Assembly: GCA_012518765.1 (NCBI GenBank)
Contig: JAAYRN010000147.1
Location: 1 to 7,190, forward strand
Origin: Bacteroidales bacterium
GTDB taxonomy: Bacteria > Bacteroidota > Bacteroidia > Bacteroidales > WCHB1-69
DNA: 7,190 nt
Direction of reading: 5' to 3'
The notes below the pieces were generated by a model. The model was not told the DNA's origin. It worked only from the letters and a program-made list of their open reading frames with translations, and searched no databases. Of the stretch, positions 1 to 6,312 are shown in pieces. The first letter of the stretch is position 1, and the number at the start of each line of letters is the position of its first letter. Made by a program: the position numbers and the translations under genes.

Positions 1-1
1 A

Positions 2-442
2 GATTTATTTCAAAAATTTTGTGAAGATAATGGATATCAAGCCGTAATATACAACGCAACGCAAAAGAAAAACGACAAACTACATCCCATTTATCACACC
101 AATGTAGTTATGTGTGTTACAGATAAATATGTAATCATTTGCTTAGATGTAGTTAGGGACAAAGAAGAACGAAAAATGCTTATACGTACTATAGAAAAAT
201 CGGGAAAAGAAGTATTTGAAATAACTGAATATCAAATGAATCAATTTTCGGGTAATATGCTTCAATTGAAAAATAAAGATAATGAATCTTTTTTAGCACT
301 TTCATCCTCAGCCCATCAATCACTTACCAAAGAACAAATTGAAAAATTAGAAAGCAATTTCAAATTGTTAATCTGTGAAATCCCTACCATAGAAAAATAT
401 GGAGGTGGTAGTGCCAGATGTATGATTGCTGAAATATTCTAA
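2..442 (+). CDS. ctlX: Citrulline/arginine-type guanidino hydrolase, CtlX-like (5' end cut off)
   Basis: The frame is open from base 2, so 146 C-terminal residues of a roughly 300-residue protein are visible; the ATG at 110 is internal. The sequence matches the arginine deiminase/amidinotransferase fold as found in the CtlX (citrulline utilisation hydrolase) branch. The YHTN motif carries the expected catalytic histidine (visible residue 32, codon 95-97). A GNM motif (FSGNML) follows. The C-terminal GGGSARCM carries the expected nucleophilic cysteine (visible residue 140, codon 419-421) and is followed by AEIF at the end. Such enzymes hydrolyse guanidino or ureido groups of arginine-like substrates in the cytoplasm through a Cys-His pair. 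The substrate cannot be fixed from this fragment: dimethylarginine hydrolase or another deiminase-like activity is possible. The start and any operon partners lie left of the window. The intact triad parts and clean stop argue against a pseudogene. Confidence 0.8.
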   Translation, partial: DLFQKFCEDNGYQAVIYNATQKKNDKLHPIYHTNVVMCVTDKYVIICLDVVRDKEERKMLIRTIEKSGKEVFEITEYQMNQFSGNMLQLKNKDNESFLALSSSAHQSLTKEQIEKLESNFKLLICEIPTIEKYGGGSARCMIAEIF

Positions 443-465
443 GATAAATTTAGAAAACAAACATA

Positions 466-493
466 TTTGGTTAGGAAAAAAGTTGTACCTTTG
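466..493 (+). promoter_or_regulatory. Probable Bacteroidetes-type promoter for the mgtE leader
   Basis: TACCTTTG at 486-493, followed by C, is an exact match to the Bacteroidetes -7 consensus TAnnTTTG. A TTTG at 466-469 could be the -33 element, but the spacer is 16 bases, shorter than the usual 19-21. Transcription would begin near 500, giving mgtE an untranslated leader of about 285 bases, far longer than other leaders here. It lies just after the ctlX-like stop, so mgtE is probably transcribed separately from ctlX. Confidence 0.5.
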
Positions 494-499
494 CGAATC

Positions 500-517
500 T
501 TATTTCTCACGAAATAA
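500..517 (+). other. Short hairpin at the predicted 5' end of the mgtE transcript
   Basis: TTATTTC (500-506) and GAAATAA (511-517) are a perfect 7-bp inverted repeat around the loop TCAC. It sits at the transcript start expected from the -7 box at 486-493. It is not followed by a T run, so it is unlikely to be a terminator. It may protect the 5' end of the mRNA, or it may be a chance AT-rich palindrome. Confidence 0.3.
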
Positions 518-562
518 TTTATGATAATCAGGCACATGTAAAAAATAATAATTTGCAGAATT

Positions 563-655
563 ATGGCAGTAAACAATCAACAAAAAGCATTCATTGCTCA
601 TTTTAAAAAAATTGCAACAAGTACATGGATTATCCAACAACAAATCTATTTATAA
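563..655 (+). CDS. Possible 30-residue upstream reading frame in the mgtE leader
   Basis: ATG at 563 opens a 30-codon frame ending in TAA at 653-655. The product starts MAVNNQQKAF and ends WIIQQQIYL, with basic and glutamine-rich stretches and no recognisable domain. It lies between the inferred promoter and the 13-codon acidic frame at 686. The context before the ATG (GCAGAATT) is ordinary for a Bacteroidetes start and has no Shine-Dalgarno sequence. A frame this short can arise by chance in AT-rich DNA. It is recorded because it falls inside a long leader that seems to be regulatory. No function is assigned. Confidence 0.2.
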   Translation: MAVNNQQKAFIAHFKKIATSTWIIQQQIYL

Positions 656-685
656 ATCAAAAATTAACAGAAACTTAGTATTAAA

Positions 686-727
686 ATGGACGAAGACCCG
701 TATTGTAGTAGTTTAAAACAAGTATAG
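686..727 (+). CDS. Candidate Mg2+-sensing leader peptide upstream of mgtE
   Basis: ATG at 686 opens a 13-codon frame ending in TAG (725-727), encoding MDEDPYCSSLKQV. Residues 2-5 are Asp-Glu-Asp-Pro. Acidic/proline-rich N-termini like this are known to destabilise the translating ribosome when Mg2+ is low; enterobacterial MgtL, the leader peptide of the mgtA Mg2+ transporter gene, works this way. Here the downstream gene is also a Mg2+ transporter (mgtE, starting at 785). The stop codon lies 5 bases before the first arm (733) of a two-state RNA fold, so a terminating ribosome would cover part of that arm. The start has an A-rich context (TATTAAA before the ATG), usual for this phylum. The frame and the residues are seen; the sensing role is inference. 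It could be a chance frame. Confidence 0.45.
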   Translation: MDEDPYCSSLKQV

Positions 728-732
728 ATATT

Positions 733-780
733 TGTAAGAGACTCTGTATCTCCTTACAGTATCTTAAAAGTAAGGAGGTA
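733..780 (+). promoter_or_regulatory. Two-state RNA switch controlling access to the mgtE ribosome binding site
   Basis: Three segments compete. Segment 1 (733-741, TGTAAGAGA) pairs with segment 2 (749-758, TCTCCTTACA) in nine pairs with one bulged C and a 7-base loop. Segment 2 can instead pair with segment 3: 750-757 with 770-777 gives eight perfect pairs, extendable to 747-757 with 770-780 with one G-U pair and a 12-base loop. The second structure buries the whole AGGAGG at 773-778. The first structure leaves it free. This is the layout of a translational attenuator. A third, smaller option, CTGTA (744-748) with TACAG (755-759), would present TCTCCT in a 6-base loop. Neither long hairpin has a T run after it, so control would be of translation rather than termination. 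Folding energies were not computed. Confidence 0.55.
773..778 (+). promoter_or_regulatory. Unusually strong Shine-Dalgarno sequence of mgtE
   Basis: AGGAGG, preceded by TA (full TAAGGAGG), lies six bases before the mgtE ATG at 785. It is the only start in the window with such a site: purE, hcp, rmuC, hcpR and the protease all follow A-rich leaders without it. It also fixes the mgtE start codon and lies inside the hairpin described at 733-780. Confidence 0.8.
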
Positions 781-784
781 AAAT

Positions 785-2125
785 ATGGCTGACATAGAAA
801 AAAAATTCTGTGAACTCATTGAGAATAAGGAATGGAGAAAGCTCAAAAGTTCATTAAATGAATTAGATGTTGTTCAATTAGCCGCTCTAATTGAAGACAT
901 ATCAGACGATAAAGAAATCATATTGTTTCGATTATTAAGTAGACAACTCTCTAAGGAGGTGTTTCAACTCTTATCGTTTGAAAAACAAGAACAAATCATT
1001 GAAGATTTAGCTCAAAATGGAAAAAAACTATCAAATTTAATCAACGACATTGAACCTGACGACAGAACAGCTTTTTTTGAAGAACTGCCTGGAACCGTTA
1101 CACAGCGTTTGATTCAATTATTAAGTCCTGAAGAAAGAATAATTGCCGTTCAACTTTTAGGATACCCCGAAGATAGTATCGGACGATTGATGACTCCCGA
1201 ATACGTAGCTGTTAAGCCAACCGATACGGTTGAACACACTTTTGAACACATTAGAAAATACGGTAAAGATTCTGAAACTCTAAATGTTATATATGTTGTT
1301 GACAATGAATGGAAACTAATTGATGACCTTAAAATCAAAGACATTTTACTTGCCTCTCCGCAACAACAAGTGGAAGAGTTAACCGATGGACATTTTGTTG
1401 CACTCAATGCTTTTGATGACCAAGAAACTGCTATTAAAACATTTAAAGATTACGATAGAGTTGCCCTTCCTGTTTTAAATGCCGAAGGTATATTAATTGG
1501 AATTATTACCATCGACGACATTATGGATGTTGTTGAAGAGGAATCTACGGAAGACTTTCACAAATTTGGATCTTTTCAGTCGGCAATAGCTAATCCCCTA
1601 AAAGCAAGTGTATTTAACCTATATAAAAACAGGGTGTTTTGGCTTTTGATTTTAGTTTTTATAAATATATTTTCAGGAGCAGCTATCTCTAATTTTGAAA
1701 ACCTGATTCAATCCATGGTGTCTCTTATTTTCTTTTTACCTCTCTTAATAGATAGTGCAGGAAATGCTGGTTCTCAATCAGCTACTTTAATGATACGTTC
1801 CTTAGCTGTGGGAGAAGTGAAATTATCTGATTGGTATAAATTAATTTCCAAAGAGCTGTTGGTTTCCTTATTATTGGGAATTACCATGGCAGTTGGAGTA
1901 GCTATGGTGGCTAAATTTAGAGCTCCTGAAGTTATTCTTGTTGTATCTTTCACCATGATTTTAATAGTCATTACGGGAAGTTTGATAGGTATGTTATTAC
2001 CTTTTATTTTTACTAAATTCAAAATGGACCCCGCTGCTGCAAGTGCTCCTTTAATCACCTCTATTTCAGACATTAGCGGTGTATTAATTTATTTTTCTGT
2101 AGCTAATTGGTATTTTGGATTCTAA
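785..2125 (+). CDS. mgtE: Magnesium transporter/channel MgtE
   Basis: A 446-residue protein of normal length with the full MgtE architecture. The order is a cytoplasmic MgtE-N helical domain (about residues 30-132), two CBS domains (about 135-195 and 200-255; the first opens with LMTP, the second ends GIITIDDIMDVVEE), a linking helix, and a membrane domain (about 280-446). The membrane part holds the family signature around residues 317-344 (FLPLLIDSAGNAGSQ, then RSLAVGEV). It also has MDPAAASAP with Asp415 and the last helix TSISDISG with Asp429, the latter at the place of the aspartate that lines the Mg2+ pore in characterised MgtE. The protein admits Mg2+ across the inner membrane, and the cytoplasmic domains close the pore when internal Mg2+ is high. 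The start is set by the strong ribosome binding site. The long leader suggests a second, mRNA-level control of synthesis. The gene appears monocistronic, with purE following after 83 bases and its own -7 box. Confidence 0.95.
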   Translation: MADIEKKFCELIENKEWRKLKSSLNELDVVQLAALIEDISDDKEIILFRLLSRQLSKEVFQLLSFEKQEQIIEDLAQNGKKLSNLINDIEPDDRTAFFEELPGTVTQRLIQLLSPEERIIAVQLLGYPEDSIGRLMTPEYVAVKPTDTVEHTFEHIRKYGKDSETLNVIYVVDNEWKLIDDLKIKDILLASPQQQVEELTDGHFVALNAFDDQETAIKTFKDYDRVALPVLNAEGILIGIITIDDIMDVVEEESTEDFHKFGSFQSAIANPLKASVFNLYKNRVFWLLILVFINIFSGAAISNFENLIQSMVSLIFFLPLLIDSAGNAGSQSATLMIRSLAVGEVKLSDWYKLISKELLVSLLLGITMAVGVAMVAKFRAPEVILVVSFTMILIVITGSLIGMLLPFIFTKFKMDPAAASAPLITSISDISGVLIYFSVANWYFGF

Positions 2126-2175
2126 TAAAAATCAATTTTAAATCTTTGTAGATAAAATAGCATATAAAAAATATA

Positions 2176-2183
2176 TACTTTTG
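2176..2183 (+). promoter_or_regulatory. Promoter -7 box of purE
   Basis: TACTTTTG is an exact TAnnTTTG match 25 bases before the purE ATG. The eleven bases 2174-2184 (TATACTTTTGT) are identical to those of the hcp promoter. No TTTG lies at the proper -33 spacing; the nearest (2145-2148) is 27 bases away, too far. No terminator-like hairpin with a T run is visible between mgtE and this box. Confidence 0.55.
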
Positions 2184-2208
2184 TACTTTAACAAAAAACA
2201 CCAAAAAT

Positions 2209-2700
2209 ATGAAGCCTTTAGTAAGTATAATCATGGGAAGCACTTCCGATTTACCTATCATGGAAGAAGCAGTAACATTTTTAAAAGAATTTGAAATAGG
2301 GTATGAAATACAGGCACTTTCGGCACATAGGACACCGGAATTAGTAATGGATTTCGCCAAAAAAGCAAAGAAAAGAGGAGTACAAGTTATTATAGCTGCT
2401 GCTGGTGGAGCTGCTCATTTACCCGGAGTTGTCGCCGCATTTACTTCTATTCCTGTAATAGGAGTTCCTATTAAGTCTTCAAACTCTATAGATGGCTGGG
2501 ATTCTGTGTTGTCTATCTTGCAAATGCCATCCGGCATACCCGTTGCTACAGTTGCTCTCAACGGCGCACGCAACGCCGCCATACTTGCTACCCAAATAAT
2601 AGGCACGGGAAATAAACAGGTTTACAACAAGTTGATGGACTTCAAAGAATCAATGAAAGCCAAGGTTATAGTAGCCAATAGCAGCATACAACAACAATAA
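2209..2700 (+). CDS. purE: N5-carboxyaminoimidazole ribonucleotide mutase PurE (class I)
   Basis: 163 residues, the usual size for a stand-alone PurE. Landmarks: GSTSD at 10-14 (substrate phosphate loop), SAHRTP at 38-43 with His40 as the expected catalytic histidine, AAAGGAAHLPG at 63-73, and SIDGWDSVLSILQMPSGIPVATVA across 93-115, followed by NGARNAA. The QMPSGIPVATVA stretch fits the bacterial class I mutase. That enzyme moves the carboxylate of N5-CAIR to carbon 4 to make CAIR in cytoplasmic purine synthesis; class I enzymes normally work after PurK, which is not in this window. The last 25 or so residues (KVIVANSSIQQQ) are a variable tail. The ATG at 2209 follows an A-rich leader (CACCAAAAAT) without a Shine-Dalgarno sequence. 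The neighbours are not purine genes. The stop codon is four bases from that of the convergent protease gene. Confidence 0.95.
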   Translation: MKPLVSIIMGSTSDLPIMEEAVTFLKEFEIGYEIQALSAHRTPELVMDFAKKAKKRGVQVIIAAAGGAAHLPGVVAAFTSIPVIGVPIKSSNSIDGWDSVLSILQMPSGIPVATVALNGARNAAILATQIIGTGNKQVYNKLMDFKESMKAKVIVANSSIQQQ

Positions 2701-2704
2701 AAGA

Positions 2705-4783
2705 CTACTCTACATACACCTTCTTGCGTATAACCGATAAATTGGTGTAAATATGTACATAATACATACCCGAAGCAAGATGATTTGTGTGAATGTGTAT
2801 AATGTCCTGTGTAGGAATTACAGACAAAACAACACCACCTAAAACGTTAATAATCTTTATTTTATTTACTTTTATCCCATCACCCACTGTAATATAAAAA
2901 CAATCTTTTGCTGGATTAGGAAATAAATTAACATCCACAGTTTCTATATTTTCAACCCCCATGGGCGTAGTGGTAAAACTTATTTCCTCTCCATGTATAG
3001 TTCCGTATGTATTAGAAGCATAAGTGGTTACATAGGCTCTCACTTTATATGTTGTATTGGACTCTAAGTTTGACAATTGAAAAACAAAAAGTGAATCTTC
3101 CACAAATACAGTATTGTACGACTGTTCATATTCTTTTTTCCATTTAAAACCTTTATCGACAACAGAGGCACAACCTTTTGTAAATGAAGCATATAATCTC
3201 GCCGATTGGGATTCAACATCCGACACACTATCGGTAAAAGCAACAACTTCGCCCTCAAATCGTAATACAGCCTCGTTGACATAACTACCTATATTAACTA
3301 CTGGATTCCAAAGGGTGTCGTTTGTTTTACGATAATAAACTTTCACCTTATAAGCTCCTGTAGATATTCCACCAATACCTTCGGATTGAAATGCAATTAA
3401 AGTATCTGCATTCGGTTGTATTGATTGATTTTCAAGTATTTCCATTTGTGCCATTTCGTGTCCAGCGCCATTTAAAATGGAAATTTTTAAATCTCCCTGA
3501 AAATCGTACTCTCCATTGTTTAATATTTTTGTTGTCAATGAAAAAGGTTCTTCACAATCCAATGTTGATGTTGATAATTGTAAATCACTATATAACACTA
3601 AGTGAAAATCTCCCGATTTATTAGGAGGATATATGTTATATACTGCTCCTTGATAACTTGTAAAATCATAATAGGGACCTGGATTTAAGCTGTTTAATAT
3701 AAAATATCCATCGTAAGAGCCGTTCCATCCCCAGTTGAAATGAAAATAATCGTTTGCATCGTATCCATCGCAAACAAAGGCATGCCCTCCCCCATCTCCT
3801 TGCCCTCTGTAAATGAGTGGTCTTCCTTCACTTAACTCTTTTTTTAATAGATTAGTCCAAGCAATATTGCCCAAAGCATAACGCGAGGTACTTTTGACAT
3901 CGGAATAACCATAGTAGATACGCATGGCATATTCGGCTGATTGTTTGCCCACAGTAAATTCATCTATATAGGCACCACTTGCATCTACACCGTAATCCAT
4001 TTCAACAGCTACTCCACAATGGTAAATAAGTGTAGCTACTGCGTTTACCGAATCGGAAGTTGTTTGAGAGTTTAGTGTATGTGGCATTAAATCATAGCGA
4101 TAGGTTGTATTTTTAAAATCGGCACTCAATTCCCCAAAGTAATAATGTACATACGAATGGTCGCTATAACCTATTTGAGGAAATTCCCAATATTTAATAA
4201 CTTGAGCCATTGTTGTAGCAACACAACCTGTTACTGCCCTCCTCTTGGTTTTTGAATCGTAAGGACATGCGGCATTGTAATAAGGCGACTGACTCCACTT
4301 AGTATTTACCAAAGGAGCTACCGATGATTTAATATTTTTCTGTATGGATATATCCTTATTATTCAAATCATTCCATGCTTGTTGCGTTTCAGTGCTTGCA
4401 CTGATATTGTGTGTCAATATATAATCTATTTCGCGTTCGTATTCGTATAAAAAATTCAATACATTATCTGGAATCTGATTAGGGTTAAAACTGCTTTCAA
4501 AAGAATAACCCAAAATAGGCAGGGTGCGATTAGTGCCTGTAACTATCACATAAGCATTATTATTGGCATTAAAAATGTAATAGTATGCTTGATTTTCATT
4601 AGATTTTCGTTGCGATGTAGCTTTGTATGCCAATGAAATTTCAATATTCGATTTTTGTGTTTTATGGGAGAGGTGTGTTTGAAAAAAAGAAACAGCTATA
4701 TTTTTAGCAGTAATGGAATCGACAGAATTGGCAGAAACGACTAAAAACAAACAACTTAAAATTACGCTTATGATATTTTTCAT
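2705..4783 (-). CDS. Secreted C10 (streptopain-like) cysteine protease with T9SS sorting domain
   Basis: The chosen ATG (4781-4783) gives 692 residues. The frame continues upstream to a TTG at 4813, but that would place translation inside the promoter and ahead of the signal peptide. Order: signal peptide (about 1-20, MKNIISVILSCLFLVVSANS); Spi-type propeptide (about 20-150) that would block the active site; peptidase C10 domain (about 155-385) with Cys187 in TGCVATTMAQ and His334 in GGGHAFVCDGYD, followed by NWGWNGSYDGYF; an Ig-like region (about 390-510); a fibronectin III-like domain (about 515-607); and a type IX secretion C-terminal sorting domain (about 610-692, beginning NLFPNPAKD). 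Cys187 and His334 lie close to the positions of the pair in streptococcal SpeB, from my memory of that enzyme. It is expected to be exported by Sec, carried over the outer membrane by T9SS, and trimmed or surface anchored. Substrate is unknown. The gene follows rmuC on the same strand but has its own -7 box. Confidence 0.9.
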   Translation of the reverse strand: MKNIISVILSCLFLVVSANSVDSITAKNIAVSFFQTHLSHKTQKSNIEISLAYKATSQRKSNENQAYYYIFNANNNAYVIVTGTNRTLPILGYSFESSFNPNQIPDNVLNFLYEYEREIDYILTHNISASTETQQAWNDLNNKDISIQKNIKSSVAPLVNTKWSQSPYYNAACPYDSKTKRRAVTGCVATTMAQVIKYWEFPQIGYSDHSYVHYYFGELSADFKNTTYRYDLMPHTLNSQTTSDSVNAVATLIYHCGVAVEMDYGVDASGAYIDEFTVGKQSAEYAMRIYYGYSDVKSTSRYALGNIAWTNLLKKELSEGRPLIYRGQGDGGGHAFVCDGYDANDYFHFNWGWNGSYDGYFILNSLNPGPYYDFTSYQGAVYNIYPPNKSGDFHLVLYSDLQLSTSTLDCEEPFSLTTKILNNGEYDFQGDLKISILNGAGHEMAQMEILENQSIQPNADTLIAFQSEGIGGISTGAYKVKVYYRKTNDTLWNPVVNIGSYVNEAVLRFEGEVVAFTDSVSDVESQSARLYASFTKGCASVVDKGFKWKKEYEQSYNTVFVEDSLFVFQLSNLESNTTYKVRAYVTTYASNTYGTIHGEEISFTTTPMGVENIETVDVNLFPNPAKDCFYITVGDGIKVNKIKIINVLGGVVLSVIPTQDIIHIHTNHLASGMYYVHIYTNLSVIRKKVYVE

Positions 4784-4802
4784 ATGTATATATTTCAGAT
4801 TG

Positions 4803-4810
4803 CAAATGTA
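4803..4810 (-). promoter_or_regulatory. Promoter -7 box of the C10 protease gene
   Basis: On the minus strand the bases read TACATTTG followed by C, an exact TAnnTTTG(C) match. It is about 19 bases upstream of the ATG at 4783, implying a leader of only some 12-15 bases. This supports the 4783 start. No -33 TTTG is visible at the usual distance. Confidence 0.5.
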
Positions 4811-4849
4811 CAAAAATCTACTACACCATATATAAAAATTGTAAGGATT

Positions 4850-6208
4850 TTATTCTAACAATAATTCCTCGTTGCTATCCACTCTATTAATCAGAGCTTG
4901 ATTAATACTTTTTGAAGCGTTGGCTCCTAATGTTTTTAATTTTTCGACCCTACCTACAATGGTATCACCTTTTTTGGTAGACGTAACTAATTTATTCATA
5001 GCTAAATCGTAGTTTTTCTTAGATGTTTCCAACGATTTTCCCAAGTCAAGTAAGTCTTCGGTGAAATTAGCAAATTTATCATAAAGCAATCCACTTTCTT
5101 TGGCTATTTCCACTACGTTTTGTTTTTGGTTTTCTTGTTTCCAAATAAAAGAAACTGTACGCATACTTGCTAATAAAGTAGAATTGGAAACCAATACAAT
5201 GTTTTTATTCAAAGCCTTATCAAACAATGTATTATCATGTTGCAAAGCCAAAGTTAACGCCGGTTCAAGGGCAAAATATAAAAACACAAAATCGGGAGTA
5301 TTTATTTGATGGATCATGGAATAATTTTTACTTCCCAAATCTTGAATATGTTGATTTACACTTGTTAGGTGTTGTTTTAAAAACAAATTTTTCTCATCGC
5401 TGTCTTCCGTATTGTAATAACGTTCGTAAGCCGTCAACGAAACTTTACTATCAATAATAAAGTTCTTATTTTCAGGCAAATTAATAATATAATCGGGTCG
5501 TAGCAAATTTCCCTCATCTGTTCTAAAACTTTGTTGTGCATCGAAATGCACCCCCTTTATCAATCCTGATTTTTCTAATAAAAGCTCCAATTGTAATTCG
5601 CCCCAATCGCCTTGTATTTTGCTATCTCCCTTCAGTGCCGAAGTTAATTTTTGAGCATCTTCGCTCATTTGACGATTAATATTAATGATACTTTTTAATT
5701 CTTCTCTCAAACTGGCTTTTTCTCTGGTTTCGTTATTATAGGTTTCGTCTACTTTTTTCTCGAAATGTTGGATTTTTTCTTTCAAAGGATTCAGAATATT
5801 TCCTATTTTTTCTTCGTTCAGTTCTGAAAATTTCTTTGTTTTTTCTTCTAAAATCTCATTGGCTAAGAGTTTAAATTCCTTGTTTAATTCTTCCCGTAAA
5901 GAGGTAATTTCTTCTTTTTGGGTGTTTAATTTTTCTTCTAAAGCCGAAACTTGTGTCTTGTATTGCTCGGCAATACGTATATGATTTTGTATTTCAGTAT
6001 TTTTTTCTTCAATAACTGATTTATACTCGTTGTTTTCCTGCTGATAATCTTCCATGCGACTTTTTAGGGCTTCTTGTGTCGCTTTAAGAGGTATAATTTC
6101 TTCTGTTTGTTGTTTCAACTCCTTAGTTTGTCGCTGATGTACAATAAATAAAATAATTGTAGACAGTAAGCCTACTCCCAATCCCAATAATAAAAATAAT
6201 ACATTCAT
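4850..6208 (-). CDS. rmuC: RmuC family protein (DNA recombination-limiting, nuclease-like)
   Basis: 452 residues, the normal length for RmuC. An N-terminal membrane helix (about 2-24, very hydrophobic) is followed by a long coiled coil (about 25-195, rich in Glu, Lys and Gln) and then the RmuC domain (about 195-430). Conserved parts include GDWGELQLE (200-208), RPDYIINLP (237-245) and IIDSKVSLTAYERYY (251-265). The Asp/Glu and DSK residues fit a PD-(D/E)XK-type nuclease core. Further RmuC-like stretches are FLYFALEPAL and GLLYDKFANF. In E. coli, loss of RmuC raises inversion at short repeats; its biochemical role is poorly defined, so a nuclease activity here is inference from fold. The membrane helix suggests it acts at the inner face of the membrane. 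The start is the ATG at 6206-6208 after an A/T-rich leader. The gene lies between the regulator and the protease on the same strand with gaps of 104 and 66 bases, so tight operon coupling is unlikely. Confidence 0.92.
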   Translation of the reverse strand: MNVLFLLLGLGVGLLSTIILFIVHQRQTKELKQQTEEIIPLKATQEALKSRMEDYQQENNEYKSVIEEKNTEIQNHIRIAEQYKTQVSALEEKLNTQKEEITSLREELNKEFKLLANEILEEKTKKFSELNEEKIGNILNPLKEKIQHFEKKVDETYNNETREKASLREELKSIININRQMSEDAQKLTSALKGDSKIQGDWGELQLELLLEKSGLIKGVHFDAQQSFRTDEGNLLRPDYIINLPENKNFIIDSKVSLTAYERYYNTEDSDEKNLFLKQHLTSVNQHIQDLGSKNYSMIHQINTPDFVFLYFALEPALTLALQHDNTLFDKALNKNIVLVSNSTLLASMRTVSFIWKQENQKQNVVEIAKESGLLYDKFANFTEDLLDLGKSLETSKKNYDLAMNKLVTSTKKGDTIVGRVEKLKTLGANASKSINQALINRVDSNEELLLE

Positions 6209-6231
6209 AAATATCTGTTTTTAACGAAACA

Positions 6232-6239
6232 CAAAAATA
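6232..6239 (-). promoter_or_regulatory. Possible promoter -7 box of rmuC
   Basis: On the minus strand the bases read TATTTTTG, an exact TAnnTTTG match 23 bases upstream of the rmuC ATG. No clear -33 element is seen, and the region is T-rich, so a chance match is possible. The rest of the 104-base gap (6209-6312) shows no terminator hairpin or other structure I can defend. Confidence 0.35.
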
Positions 6240-6312
6240 CAAAAACAATCCGTACCCTCACTTGCTATTTTTAATAAAAATCATCTATTGTTATCATTGA
6301 AGTAAGTTGTTG

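Noticed and set aside
110..442. Complete 110-residue gene starting at ATG 110
   Set aside because: The frame is open back to base 2 and encodes the conserved YHTN motif upstream of the ATG, so this is the tail of a longer gene.
437..455. Inverted repeat TTCTAA/TTAGAA over the ctlX stop as a terminator
   Set aside because: Only six AT-rich pairs and no T run follows on the plus strand.
494..784. M-box or other known metal riboswitch in the mgtE leader
   Set aside because: I could not find the conserved core elements by eye; the short acidic frame and the competing hairpins explain the region better. A covariance-model search would settle it.
952..959. Second TAAGGAGG inside mgtE as an internal translation start
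   Set aside because: No start codon at suitable spacing with a sensible product; the sequence encodes conserved MgtE-N residues.
1150..1407. Minus-strand open frame inside mgtE (also 1774-2073 in mgtE and 2415-2606 in purE)
   Set aside because: Antisense shadows of strongly conserved genes; the translations show no domain and no promoter or start context.
3064..3624. Open frames in other phases across the protease gene (minus 3064-3282, plus 3391-3624)
   Set aside because: The protease reading frame is continuous with clear domains through this stretch, so these are out-of-frame shadows.
4784..4813. Ten-residue N-terminal extension of the protease from a TTG at 4813
   Set aside because: The TTG lies within or upstream of an exact -7 promoter box (4803-4810), and the signal peptide begins properly at the ATG 4783.
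5100..5457. Plus-strand open frames opposite rmuC
   Set aside because: Overlapping frames antisense to a well-conserved coding region, with no recognisable product.
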